From NCBI GenBank assembly GCA_026392845.1, contig JAPLBJ010000017.1:50880-114879 (forward strand): 64,000 nt of DNA, read 5' to 3'. Positions within the stretch are counted from its first letter, which is position 1; each line of letters begins with the position of its first letter. Source of the stretch: Actinomycetota bacterium (GTDB lineage: Bacteria > Actinomycetota > Actinomycetes > Nanopelagicales > Nanopelagicaceae). Shown piece by piece: positions 1-9,335 of this stretch. Under the pieces are notes generated by a model, which was given only the letters and a program-made list of their open reading frames with translations, was not told the DNA's origin and did no database searches. The translations under genes were made by a program, and so were the position numbers.

Positions 1-873
1 AGCAGTAATTGCCTGTCGATAGGTGTGATCAACCAAATCTCCACACGCAAAAACTCCTGGCAGATTTGTACGCGTTGATCTTCCTTCAACTTTCACATAG
101 CCCTCACCATCGAGATCTATCTGAGTGGTTATTAGTTCACTACGAGGAATATGTCCGATAGCAACAAAGAGACCGGTGAAATCACGAGTACTCACTGATC
201 CATCTAGAGTGTTTCGTAACTGAAGTGCTTCTACTTTTTCGGCGCCGAGAACATCAGTGACTTCTGTATTCCATAAAAATTCAATCTTCGGATTTGCGTG
301 CGCGCGATCAGCCATAATTTTTGAAGCGCGCAAAGAGTCGCGACGATGAATCAAAACAACTTTATCTGCAAATTTTGTTAGAAAAGTAGCTTCTTCTATT
401 GCAGAGTCACCACCGCCGACAACAGCAATTGTTTGATTGCGAAAGAAGAAACCATCACATGTGGCACACCATGAAACACCGCGCCCAGATAACCTTTTTT
501 CATTTACTAATCCGATTTCACGATAGGCAGAACCCATCGCCAAAATTACAGATTTTGCTTTTATAGTATTTCCGGATCCATCTTTTAGAACTTTGATATC
601 GCCAGAGAGATCCATTTCAACAATATCGTCGGTGACAAGTTCACTACCAAAACGTGCAGCTTGTTTGCGCATTGAATCCATAAGATCAGGACCCATCACA
701 CCATCAACAAAACCAGGAAAATTTTCAACCTCAGTTGTATTCATAAGCGCCCCACCTGCGGTGACCGAGCCTTCATAAATCAGTGGTGATAGTTGCGCGC
801 GTGAAGCATAAATTGCTGCCGTGTATCCAGCAGGTCCAGAACCAACAATGACAACTTCTCTAACATCACTCAT
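1..873 (-). CDS. trxB: Thioredoxin reductase, 3' end cut off by the window
   Basis: NADPH-dependent flavoprotein that reduces thioredoxin in the cytoplasm. The reverse strand reads MSDVREVVIVGSGPAGYTAA at the N terminus, giving the FAD-binding GxGxxG motif, and WCATCDGF around residue 140, the redox-active CxxC of low-molecular-weight thioredoxin reductases. 291 codons are visible; the family is about 310 residues, so only some 20 C-terminal residues lie outside the window. The start ATG at 873 has GGTGA a few bases upstream and follows murJ by 30 bp in the same direction, so the two are probably cotranscribed. In related actinobacteria thioredoxin (trxA) follows, which would be off the left edge. 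It is absent from the ORF track because it has no stop inside the window. Confidence 0.95.
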   Translation of the reverse strand, partial: MSDVREVVIVGSGPAGYTAAIYASRAQLSPLIYEGSVTAGGALMNTTEVENFPGFVDGVMGPDLMDSMRKQAARFGSELVTDDIVEMDLSGDIKVLKDGSGNTIKAKSVILAMGSAYREIGLVNEKRLSGRGVSWCATCDGFFFRNQTIAVVGGGDSAIEEATFLTKFADKVVLIHRRDSLRASKIMADRAHANPKIEFLWNTEVTDVLGAEKVEALQLRNTLDGSVSTRDFTGLFVAIGHIPRSELITTQIDLDGEGYVKVEGRSTRTNLPGVFACGDLVDHTYRQAITA

Positions 874-903
874 ATATTCACCATAACCCTAATTTATCTC
901 CTT

Positions 904-2541
904 TTATTCCACGCTCTTGTTGCGACCCATAAATGAGGCGACCAACTCTTTACCCATTGAAACCTCTTCAATACGCAGCAATCGAGCAGTGAAGAAGAAA
1001 CCAATAAAACTAATAACCATCACAAAAAGTAGTTCTAGCGCTCGTATTCCAGAGGAACTATTTGCACCTACCCAATCAAAATAGATCGAGATTGCAAAGA
1101 GAGGGACCATTGCAATTAGTGAGGCAAGTAATAAGCGAAAATGTTGTGGCGCAAAATCTCGCAGCGCTAGTTTCCCAATATGGCGCTTGAGAAGAAAGAG
1201 TGTGATGAAGAGCCCAACCAAATAGCTAATTGAGAAAGCTGCACCTAATCCCACGGTTACCCATTTGTTTTGAAGAGTTGATAAAAATAAATAAGAGAGC
1301 CCAACCGAAATAACGTTTATGACAAGGATTGAGCTCACCTGAGTGCGGGTATCTTCAAAGGCGTTGAACCCTCGTATTAAAATTAAGTTGATAGAAAATG
1401 CAACAAGTCCAAAACTAAGAGCGGATAAGACGTAACCGATATAGCGAGAATCGTCTGATCCGATACCAAAAAATAGCACCTCTGTAATTAGTGGACCGAA
1501 TAACAATAATGCAACTGCGCTGGGCACAGTTATTACGCCGACCATGCGAATAGCACGCACCAATTGTTCACGAACTTCATCTACCTTTTTATCTATAGCA
1601 AGGCGCGATAGATGTGGAAGCATTGCAGTAACTATAGAAATTGTGACAATTGAATATGGCAATAACATGATGAGGTATGCATTACTAAACGGTGTGACTC
1701 CAACACCCGTTGTTATGCCATCTTTTGCACTTCGAACAGCAGCGCTAGTTGCAACATTGACAGTTACCAAATAACCAACTTGTGAGATAAATACATAAAG
1801 TAGCGTCCAGCCAGCTAACGTAAATGACTTTCCTAATCCTTGAATCCCCCACATGGGACGAATGCGAATTCCAGATCTATAAACAACAGGAATGAGAATC
1901 AGCGCTTGTACAACTATTGCAAAAGTTGTGCCCCAACCCAGTATTTGTATTTGCGCATCTGTAATTGTTGCAACAGTGAGTGCAGGTGAGTAATAAAGTA
2001 CTGCTCCAAATATTACAATTCCAACAATATTATTAGCTATTGGCGCCCACATAAGAGGGCCAAATGAGCCACGTGAATTAGCCACTTGGCCTAACATTGT
2101 AAATAAACCCAAGAAGAAAATTTGTGGCAAGCAATAACGAGTAAATGCGATTGCGATATCGCGCTCATGTTCAAAGCCAGAGGTAAAGAACTCGGGTGCA
2201 TATAAACGAACCAAAAACGGAGCAAAAATTACACCAATAGCAACCAGAGCTAACAAAATAATTGAAATGGTAGTAACTAAACGTGAAGCAAATGCGTGAC
2301 CACCATCTTCATCATTGAACGAGCGCACAAGTTGTGGAACAAAGATTGCTGTTAGAGCGCCACCAACTAATAAGTTATAAAGAATATTTGGCATTGTATT
2401 CGCGACGTTGTACGTATCGGCCAAAAGCGCCGTACCCAATACAGCCACAATAAGTAAACCGCGAATAAATCCTGTTATACGGGAGAGAATTGTTCCGACC
2501 GCCATGATGCCCGATGCGCGATAAAGGTCCTGAGATTTCAC
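904..2541 (-). CDS. murJ: Lipid II flippase MurJ (MviN family)
   Basis: Multi-spanning membrane protein of the MOP superfamily that flips the peptidoglycan precursor lipid II to the outer face of the membrane. The family N-terminal signature SRITGFIRG is followed by about 14 hydrophobic segments. I start it at GTG 2541 (MKSQDLYRASG...), which gives 545 aa. That GTG overlaps the upstream stop as GTGA and has GGAGG eight bases before it; the 572-aa ORF-track version would overrun the upstream gene by 85 bp. The large cytoplasmic pseudokinase tail found on the mycobacterial homologue is absent. It lies in an operon NUDIX–DUF6049–murJ–trxB. Confidence 0.93.
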   Translation of the reverse strand: MKSQDLYRASGIMAVGTILSRITGFIRGLLIVAVLGTALLADTYNVANTMPNILYNLLVGGALTAIFVPQLVRSFNDEDGGHAFASRLVTTISIILLALVAIGVIFAPFLVRLYAPEFFTSGFEHERDIAIAFTRYCLPQIFFLGLFTMLGQVANSRGSFGPLMWAPIANNIVGIVIFGAVLYYSPALTVATITDAQIQILGWGTTFAIVVQALILIPVVYRSGIRIRPMWGIQGLGKSFTLAGWTLLYVFISQVGYLVTVNVATSAAVRSAKDGITTGVGVTPFSNAYLIMLLPYSIVTISIVTAMLPHLSRLAIDKKVDEVREQLVRAIRMVGVITVPSAVALLLFGPLITEVLFFGIGSDDSRYIGYVLSALSFGLVAFSINLILIRGFNAFEDTRTQVSSILVINVISVGLSYLFLSTLQNKWVTVGLGAAFSISYLVGLFITLFLLKRHIGKLALRDFAPQHFRLLLASLIAMVPLFAISIYFDWVGANSSSGIRALELLFVMVISFIGFFFTARLLRIEEVSMGKELVASFMGRNKSVE

Positions 2542-3647
2542 TTCTTTGACCTCCGAATTCTTCGAACGCTTTGTGCGACAGCTGCAAGGAAGAGAATAAT
2601 CGCTGCTCCAGTTGTAAACCACGCTACTCGCGTATCAATGACTGTGAGATTTAGCGAGAGCATTGCTGGCTCGCCAACATTATTACCTTTGCTATCTGTT
2701 AGTTGAGCTTCAATGGTGGTGTTTCCAGGTGCAACGACACTGACATCCATCGACAATTGTAATTTTGAATTTGCAGCAATTGTAATGTCGCGAATATTTG
2801 GTGTGTAAGCCTTGAAATTATCGGGTGTGAGCCACAGATCTAGAGTGATAGGCACAGGATATTTATTAGTGATGGTGACAGGAACTTTTACTTCTGCAGA
2901 TGTAAGTCTGTATTTACCCTCGTTAACGCTTATTTTACCAACTTCATTCTTTACAGTTTTTGTTGCTTGTAAAGAAAAATAATTACGATTTTCACGATTG
3001 AGAGAAGGTGATAAAAGAATCGCCAATTTTGCTCGAAGTGCTTTCAATTCAGCATCATCGACAACCCTAGATAACTCTGTAAGACGTTGCCTATTTTTGG
3101 TATAGCTAACTTTTTGCAAATTACTCAAGCGAGATACTGCTTTTGTAGGAGTAAAACTTGGACGGGTTGAAACCAAACGGATCAAATTCTTACTAAGGGA
3201 TTCATTGCCATATGAAAAATACATTTTGAGTTCGCTAGGCGCTAATCGCTTAGCGAGCTTTATATCTGGGTTTCCATAAGCAAGGGCAACGACTTGGTTG
3301 CGAGAAGTTACATATCGCAATTGTGTAATCCAACTAAGGGCAATATCACTTCCGACGCCAGGATCCTCGTTTACTAACGAATACTTATTGGTCATCGCAA
3401 CCACTTCATCAACCAGAGCGGGATCAATAATCCATGTTCGATTAGTTTTTATCGGCACATAAACAAGTGCTCCAAGTCGCCCTGTTGGTGACAAACTTTG
3501 TGCCAATAAGTCATCCCTAAAAAAGCCATCAAAATTTCTATGGGTAACTTCTGTTACTACAACAAATTCATTTTCAATAGCTGTAGCGGGAGGTATGGAG
3601 ATTGCAACAATCAAAATTGTCGCTAGAAAAGTCAGAAACTTTTTCAT
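2538..3647 (-). CDS. DUF6049-like secreted/membrane-anchored protein
   Basis: Function unknown. It has an N-terminal signal peptide (KKFLTFLATILIVAI... ending near PATA), a long extracytoplasmic part, an Ig/NEW3-like stretch around residues 240–335 (VTITNKYPVPITLDLWL) and one C-terminal transmembrane helix (TGAAIILFLAAVAQS) followed by a basic tail. Position between a NUDIX gene and murJ is where actinobacteria carry the DUF6049 family, which is usually 650–800 aa; this copy is only 369 aa, so it is a short version. Coupling by stop/start overlaps on both sides (ATGA with NUDIX, GTGA with murJ) suggests a role connected to the envelope. Family assignment rests on position plus architecture. 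Confidence 0.75.
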   Translation of the reverse strand: MKKFLTFLATILIVAISIPPATAIENEFVVVTEVTHRNFDGFFRDDLLAQSLSPTGRLGALVYVPIKTNRTWIIDPALVDEVVAMTNKYSLVNEDPGVGSDIALSWITQLRYVTSRNQVVALAYGNPDIKLAKRLAPSELKMYFSYGNESLSKNLIRLVSTRPSFTPTKAVSRLSNLQKVSYTKNRQRLTELSRVVDDAELKALRAKLAILLSPSLNRENRNYFSLQATKTVKNEVGKISVNEGKYRLTSAEVKVPVTITNKYPVPITLDLWLTPDNFKAYTPNIRDITIAANSKLQLSMDVSVVAPGNTTIEAQLTDSKGNNVGEPAMLSLNLTVIDTRVAWFTTGAAIILFLAAVAQSVRRIRRSKK

Positions 3648-4231
3648 AAAACTAATTCCCCACTACGGGCAATCAATTTCTTTTCATCGGGATAAGCTAG
3701 CTTCTCTACAATTTCTGTTAGCGGAAACCATGCGACCTCATCAACTTCAGTGATTTGTGCTTGTAGCGATCCACCAACTTCGCGGAAAAGAAAATGATGT
3801 ACAGTTTTATGAATTCTTTTCCCGCCAGCCATGAACCAAAAATCAATAACACCTAATGATTTTGCAATCTCTGAAGTAATCCCAGTTTCCTCTGCAACCT
3901 CACGAATTGCGGCTTCTTCTGGCGATTCACCTTCTTCTATATGTCCCTTTGGTAGCGACCACAACAAGCGAGTTCCGGTGACATCTTTGTGATCAAAGCG
4001 CCCAATAAGTAGGCCTAATTTTCCCGTGGCGTCGATAACTAAACCACCAGCACTAACTTCATCTACACGCTTGGCATACGGTTTTGCGGCGCTCTTCTTT
4101 GCACTTTTAGGCGCGCTAGTGCTTTCTGCGCTTGTCGTACTCTCACTACTTTGGGGGCTGCGATGTGCGGGCTTTCGTCGCCTGCGTTTTTTCTTCGTGC
4201 CTTCGCTGCCCGCACCAGGTGCCGGGATCAT
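3644..4231 (-). CDS. NUDIX hydrolase (MutT4-like) with basic N-terminal tail
   Basis: Pyrophosphohydrolase of the NUDIX superfamily. The complete NUDIX box GHIEEGESPEEAAIREV followed by AEETGI fits Gx5Ex7REUxEExGU. Residues 1–55 are low complexity and very basic (KKKRRRRK, then Ser/Thr/Ala/Lys), unlike the globular rest. The gene is divergent from pcnA, with 32 bp between starts, the arrangement of mutT4/pcnA in Mycobacterium. The natural substrate cannot be read from the sequence; damaged nucleotides or capped RNA are possibilities in this family. The start could lie further downstream near AKRVDEVSAGG if the tail is not translated. Confidence 0.87.
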   Translation of the reverse strand: MIPAPGAGSEGTKKKRRRRKPAHRSPQSSESTTSAESTSAPKSAKKSAAKPYAKRVDEVSAGGLVIDATGKLGLLIGRFDHKDVTGTRLLWSLPKGHIEEGESPEEAAIREVAEETGITSEIAKSLGVIDFWFMAGGKRIHKTVHHFLFREVGGSLQAQITEVDEVAWFPLTEIVEKLAYPDEKKLIARSGELVL

Positions 4232-4263
4232 GAAGCAAGGGTACTGCTCTAGCCTTATCTATT

Positions 4264-5694
4264 GTGAAGAGTGCATTAGGAGCCGCAGGCGAGTTAGCCA
4301 TCCGCTCCCTCATCGAGAAGGCGCCATTGGCGAGCTCACTCGCACAAGCATTTTCAGCAAAGGGTTACACACTCGCATTGGTTGGCGGCCCAGTTCGCGA
4401 TGCGATTTTAGGGCGCCTCGGTAACGATCTTGATTTCACAACGAACGCAAAACCTGAAGAGAGTAAAAAAATATTGCATGGGTGGGCAGAACATGTGTGG
4501 GATACAGGAATTGCATTTGGAACTGTTGCCGGAAAATTAGGAGATACAACAGTTGAGGTAACTACATACCGCAGCGATGTTTATGAAAAAGATTCACGCA
4601 AACCAGAAGTTTCTTATGGTGAAACCATCGAAGGAGATTTATCGCGAAGAGATTTTCGTGTCAATTCCATGGCGCTCGAACTCACTGGTCCGACACCAGA
4701 ATTTATAGATCCTTTTGACGGTTTGAGTGATCTCACTAAAAAAATTCTACAAACTCCAGGAAAACCAGAAGATTCTTTCTCCGATGATCCATTGCGCATG
4801 TTGCGTGCTGCACGATTTGCAAGTCAACTTAATTTTGAAATTGCACCAAATGTTTTAGTTGCGATGAAAGAAATGGCATCTCGACTCAGCATAATCTCTG
4901 CGGAAAGAATCAGAGAGGAGCTATCTAAGATTCTTATGTCACAAAATCCAAGACTAGGAATAACAATTCTTGTTGATACTGGACTTGCAGAAATAGTTCT
5001 CCCTGAGATTCCGAAACTGCGTTTAGAGGTAGATGAGCATCATCACCATAAGGATGTTTACGAACATTCGATAACTGTTTTGGAACAGGCAATAGAGCAC
5101 GAAGATCGTCTCGGTGGACCTAATCTTGTAATTCGCCTTGCTGCGCTGTTACACGATATTGGAAAACCGAAAACTCGAAACCTTATTGAAGGCGGCGGAG
5201 TCTCATTTCATCACCACGAAGTTGTTGGAGCGCGCCTTGCCAAAAAACGCTTACAGGAGCTTCGTTTTGATGGGCACACAGTTGAAGAGGTAGAAACACT
5301 CATTGCGCTACATCTGCGTTTTCATGGATATGGCGATGGTGAATGGAGTGACTCGGCAGTGCGACGCTACGTTCGCGATGCAGGAGATTTATTAGTACAC
5401 CTTCACGTTCTAACTCGCGCTGATTGCACAACACGTAACAAAACTAAAGCTGCTCGATTAGCTGCAACGTATGACAGCTTAGAAGCGCGTATTGCTGTTT
5501 TGATGGAGCAAGAAGAATTATCAAAGATCCGCCCAGATTTAGATGGTGCACAAGTTATGGAAATTCTTGATCTCAAGCCATCGCGAGCAGTTGGTCAAGC
5601 GATGGATTTCCTTATGGAATTACGTTTAGAGCGTGGGCAACTCGGAGCCGAAGTTGCGAGAGAAGAGTTACTAAAGTGGTGGCGCACTAGGTAA
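4264..5694 (+). CDS. pcnA: CCA tRNA nucleotidyltransferase with HD domain
   Basis: Adds or repairs the 3' CCA end of tRNA. The N-terminal class II nucleotidyltransferase domain has GGPVRDAILGR and the metal-binding DLDF pair; the RRDF motif (residues ~127–131) and the SDDPLRMLRAARF segment are typical of the family. A C-terminal HD phosphohydrolase domain shows LLHDIGKPKT. Length 476 aa is normal for the actinobacterial type. The start is GTG 4264; I see no convincing ribosome binding site, so a leaderless transcript is possible. It overlaps the convergent MFS gene by 8 bp. The name pcnA follows actinobacterial usage; it is not a poly(A) polymerase. Confidence 0.95.
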   Translation: MKSALGAAGELAIRSLIEKAPLASSLAQAFSAKGYTLALVGGPVRDAILGRLGNDLDFTTNAKPEESKKILHGWAEHVWDTGIAFGTVAGKLGDTTVEVTTYRSDVYEKDSRKPEVSYGETIEGDLSRRDFRVNSMALELTGPTPEFIDPFDGLSDLTKKILQTPGKPEDSFSDDPLRMLRAARFASQLNFEIAPNVLVAMKEMASRLSIISAERIREELSKILMSQNPRLGITILVDTGLAEIVLPEIPKLRLEVDEHHHHKDVYEHSITVLEQAIEHEDRLGGPNLVIRLAALLHDIGKPKTRNLIEGGGVSFHHHEVVGARLAKKRLQELRFDGHTVEEVETLIALHLRFHGYGDGEWSDSAVRRYVRDAGDLLVHLHVLTRADCTTRNKTKAARLAATYDSLEARIAVLMEQEELSKIRPDLDGAQVMEILDLKPSRAVGQAMDFLMELRLERGQLGAEVAREELLKWWRTR

Positions 5695-6958
5695 GTTGCA
5701 TGAATTTAGACGGGCGTAACAGTCGTACTGCTCCAAGATAATATGCAAGAGTTACAAGAAGTGGTACCACTGCAGAGACACCTGAAACAGGGAGTAACAG
5801 GGCAGCAATAAGTGCACCTGAAACAATTGCACCATTGACAATCACATCGTAGAGCGCAAAAACGCGACCCCTAAAGTAATCATCAATTTTTGATTGTACG
5901 AGTGCATCATTAGTAACTTTCAGATTCTGTCCGCAAAATGCCGTAAAGAACGCGGTTACAATAAGTGTTACTTGACTTTGATGCACAGCTAAAACAATTG
6001 GGAAAAAAGCACTTGCAAATAGAGATAGTCGCATCCATCGATGTCGTCCAAAACGAGCAACTCCGTATGGCGCAAGAAATGCTCCTAAAGTAAGGCCAAC
6101 GCCTGCAAAACTGAGAGCAAAACCAAATCCGGCAAGACCTTCCTCTGGTTTATTGGGATCATTAAAAGTATTTCTCTCTAGTAAAAGCGCTGTCAATGTA
6201 AGAGCAGTAAGCCCACCTCTATGTATTGCCGTTGCTGCAATTCCACGAGCCGCATCGGTATGTTCTTGGAGAAACCCAAGCCCTTCGCGCATATCACGAA
6301 TACCATTCATAAAACTCGCAACTGCTCGCTCATGTGAAAGAGGACCAATTTCACTTTTATTTAGACGTGTTGTTAGTAAAGCAGCAGTCAAGTAACCAAT
6401 TGCTGCAATAAGAATAAGTAAAGAATCTGCATGGTTTGCAATAGTAAAGGAATCAACTAAAGAGCGAACGCCAACACCAATGCCACCACCTATAACAACA
6501 AGTACCGATCCACCAGTTACTGCAATTGCATTCGCAGAAATTAGTGAGCGTGGTTCGATAAGTAAAGGTAAACCAGCAGATAGTCCAGCAAGAATGAGTC
6601 GGTTGATTCCAAATGCAATGAGCACAAATACCGTTAACTCAATTCCAGTTTTTCCACTAAAAATAAGTAAGGAAACAATTGATAAATTAATTGCCCGCGC
6701 CATATTAGAAAAGAAAAGCGCACGTTGTCTAGAAACGCGATCCAATATTGTCCCCACAAAAGGACCAACAACTGAATAAGGTAAAAGAACAACAGCAAAA
6801 CCAAGTGCGGCACTTAATGCATTTGCTTGGCGTTCGGGCGAGAAAAGTACAAAAGAAGCCAACGCACTTTGAAAAAGCCCATCAGTTATTTGCCCGCTCC
6901 AACGAACGGCAAGTAAACGCGAGAGCCGAGGATGGCGCAGAAGTGCCCAGAAACTCAT
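5687..6958 (-). CDS. MFS transporter
   Basis: Integral membrane carrier of the major facilitator superfamily, 423 aa with about 11–12 hydrophobic helices. The loop between helices 2 and 3 reads GTILDRVSRQRAL, matching the MFS motif GxxxDRxGRR, and the central loop is charged. Its place between pcnA and DUF5318 is shared with other actinobacteria. Substrate unknown; drug or metabolite export is common for this subgroup. Its 3' end overlaps pcnA. Confidence 0.85.
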   Translation of the reverse strand: MSFWALLRHPRLSRLLAVRWSGQITDGLFQSALASFVLFSPERQANALSAALGFAVVLLPYSVVGPFVGTILDRVSRQRALFFSNMARAINLSIVSLLIFSGKTGIELTVFVLIAFGINRLILAGLSAGLPLLIEPRSLISANAIAVTGGSVLVVIGGGIGVGVRSLVDSFTIANHADSLLILIAAIGYLTAALLTTRLNKSEIGPLSHERAVASFMNGIRDMREGLGFLQEHTDAARGIAATAIHRGGLTALTLTALLLERNTFNDPNKPEEGLAGFGFALSFAGVGLTLGAFLAPYGVARFGRHRWMRLSLFASAFFPIVLAVHQSQVTLIVTAFFTAFCGQNLKVTNDALVQSKIDDYFRGRVFALYDVIVNGAIVSGALIAALLLPVSGVSAVVPLLVTLAYYLGAVRLLRPSKFMQLT

Positions 6959-7001
6959 AGGAGAAGCGTAGTAAGAAAGAAGCGATTATTCTTTACTCCT
7001 T

Positions 7002-7415
7002 ATGAAATCCCTCCGCTCCTATATCGACTATTCACTCGATAAGCGCGCGACCTTACTGGCACTTTTTCGTGGCGCCGTAGATGCGTGTGATGCAGATCCA
7101 TACTTGATGCGTGCAGCGAAGTTTCATGGCGAGAAAGTAAATAGAAACTGTCCAGTATGTAAAAAACTATCTTTAGTAGAACTTAGATACACATTCGGTG
7201 ATCAGTTAGGTCAATACTCAGGGCGAATCAAAACCCCAGAAGAGTTAGCTGCAATGGAATGTGAGTTCGGGGAATTTCGCGTCTATATTGTTGAAGTTTG
7301 CCGAGATTGTTCTTGGAATCACCTGTGTGCCTCCTTTGTTCTAGGTGATGGTGTTGAGCGCAAGGCACCCCGTCGAGTACGCACCTTGGAAGATGACGAT
7401 TGGGTGAAGGGGTAA
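7002..7415 (+). CDS. DUF5318 family zinc-ribbon-like protein
   Basis: Small conserved actinobacterial protein of unknown function, 137 aa. It carries two CxxC pairs, CPVC near residue 48 and CRDC near residue 102, likely to hold a zinc ion, followed by SWNHL. It sits ten bases upstream of the class A PBP, as in other actinobacteria (Rv0049/ponA1 in M. tuberculosis), so a function linked to wall synthesis or its regulation is a guess from context only. Confidence 0.85.
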   Translation: MKSLRSYIDYSLDKRATLLALFRGAVDACDADPYLMRAAKFHGEKVNRNCPVCKKLSLVELRYTFGDQLGQYSGRIKTPEELAAMECEFGEFRVYIVEVCRDCSWNHLCASFVLGDGVERKAPRRVRTLEDDDWVKG

Positions 7416-7424
7416 CCTTTACAA

Positions 7425-9332
7425 ATGCTGCGCAAATTTCTAATCAGATCAGCCATCTTTATTGGCGGTTTTGGATTTATTGCCGCTGCAACACTTTTTG
7501 CTCTTGCCTATTTCACCGTTTCAATTCCAGATCCAAATGCTTATGTAAATAGTCAATCAACAATTATTCAATATTCCAATGGCGCTGAAATCGGGCGAGT
7601 GGGAACTCAGAATCGCCAAATCGTTCCACTTGCAAAAATTCCACTCAATGTACGTCATGCTGTATTAGCTGCTGAAGATCGCAACTTCTATTCCAATCGT
7701 GCATTTAGCGCAACAGGAATTGCACGAGCAGTATTCAATAATTTACGCGGTGGTTCACTACAAGGTGGATCAACAATTACACAGCAATATGCAAAAACAG
7801 CCTTTTTATCCCCCAGTCGAACAATTCAAAGAAAAATCAAAGAATTAGTAATTGCAATCAAACTCGAGAACTCACTTAGCAAAGATCAAATTTTTGAAAA
7901 TTACTTGAATACTATTTATTTTGGACGTGGTTCCTACGGTGTTATGACTGCTTCGCAACAGTATTTCAATCGCAATGTTGAACAACTTACAAATTCTCAA
8001 GCAGCCGTGATTGCGAGTATTTTGCGCTCACCTGGACTCTATGATCCTGCTTTCAAAAAAGGAAACGAAGAACGCCTGAAGGCCCGTTTTCAATATGTAA
8101 TAAATGGAATGATTGATGCGAAGTGGCTGACTAAAGAAGATGCAGCCAAAATGAAATATCCAACAGTTGCACCACGCGCAACTTCGGGTTCACTCAGTGG
8201 TCCTAAAGGACATGTGATTGAAGCGGTACAAAAAGAATTAGCAAAACTGGGATTTTCTCAAGACCAACTATTAGTCGGCGGATTAGTTATTCGCACAACG
8301 ATTGATCAGAAGGCACAGCAATCTGCAATTGATGCAGTAAATAAGCTAACCCCCAAAGGTGCGCCAGAGAACTTACATATTGGCTTAGTTGCAATTAGGC
8401 CGGGTACAGGTGAAATTATTGCGCTTTACGGTGGCGCGGATTATCTAAAACGACAACTCAGCGATGCAACACAAGCGATTGCATTAGCAGGTTCCACCTT
8501 CAAACCATTTGCAATAATTGCAGGACTTGAAGCAGGTATTCCACTTACTTCAATGTGGAATGGTGATAGCCCACAAACATTTGATGATGCTGGAAAACCA
8601 TATGAAGTCTCTAATTATGGCGATGAAGGCTGGGGCCAGATATCACTTATGGAGGCAACAAAGCACTCAGTAAATACAATCTTTGTTCCACTCGGAATCA
8701 AAGCCGGTCCTGACAATGTTGTTGACGTAGCACGTCGAGCTGGTATTCCAGAAAGTGTTGCGATGATGCCAACACCATCTGTTGTGTTAGGTGTTGCAAG
8801 CCCACACGTAATTGATGTTGCAAATGCATATGCAACATTTGCTGCGCAAGGAATTTACTCCAAACCATATTTAGTAGCCCAAGTCATAGGTTCAAATAAG
8901 GGAATTTTGTATGAAGGAAAAGCTCAAACTCAAGAAGTATTTAGTAAAGAAGTTATGGCTGACCTTACATATTCACTCAAAGGTGTAGTCAATGGCGGAA
9001 CAGGATCAGCTGCCCTTGCACTTGGCCGACCAGCTGCAGGCAAAACAGGTACTAGCCAACAAAATGCATCAGCATGGTTTAGTGCATATGTTCCACAACT
9101 TGCTGCTTCCGTTGCATTTTTTAGAGATAGCGCAAGTGAATCACTCAATGGCATTGGTGGTCTTACATCCGTAACAGGTGGAACATTCCCTGCACGTATC
9201 TGGACAGCATTTATGAAAGGTGCACTCAAGGGAGAACCAGTAATGGATTTCCCCGCCCCATCAAATATCGGAGGGCTAGATCCCATTGAAATGACTTCTG
9301 GTGGAGTTCAAACCATCAAGAAGAAGAAGTGA
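7425..9332 (+). CDS. Class A penicillin-binding protein (transglycosylase/transpeptidase)
   Basis: Bifunctional peptidoglycan synthase anchored by an N-terminal helix (residues ~8–31). The GT51 domain (about 45–230) has the catalytic EDRNFYSNR motif, the GGSTITQQYAK motif and IFENYLNTIYFGRGSYG. The transpeptidase domain (about 300–600) has SxxK as STFKPF, SxN as SVNT and KTG as KTGTSQQ. At 635 aa it is a compact PonA-type enzyme without the PASTA tail or long Pro-rich tail of many actinobacterial versions, ending IKKKK. It forms an operon with DUF5318 upstream and GT87 downstream (3 bp gap). Confidence 0.95.
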   Translation: MLRKFLIRSAIFIGGFGFIAAATLFALAYFTVSIPDPNAYVNSQSTIIQYSNGAEIGRVGTQNRQIVPLAKIPLNVRHAVLAAEDRNFYSNRAFSATGIARAVFNNLRGGSLQGGSTITQQYAKTAFLSPSRTIQRKIKELVIAIKLENSLSKDQIFENYLNTIYFGRGSYGVMTASQQYFNRNVEQLTNSQAAVIASILRSPGLYDPAFKKGNEERLKARFQYVINGMIDAKWLTKEDAAKMKYPTVAPRATSGSLSGPKGHVIEAVQKELAKLGFSQDQLLVGGLVIRTTIDQKAQQSAIDAVNKLTPKGAPENLHIGLVAIRPGTGEIIALYGGADYLKRQLSDATQAIALAGSTFKPFAIIAGLEAGIPLTSMWNGDSPQTFDDAGKPYEVSNYGDEGWGQISLMEATKHSVNTIFVPLGIKAGPDNVVDVARRAGIPESVAMMPTPSVVLGVASPHVIDVANAYATFAAQGIYSKPYLVAQVIGSNKGILYEGKAQTQEVFSKEVMADLTYSLKGVVNGGTGSAALALGRPAAGKTGTSQQNASAWFSAYVPQLAASVAFFRDSASESLNGIGGLTSVTGGTFPARIWTAFMKGALKGEPVMDFPAPSNIGGLDPIEMTSGGVQTIKKKK

Positions 9333-9335
9333 CGC

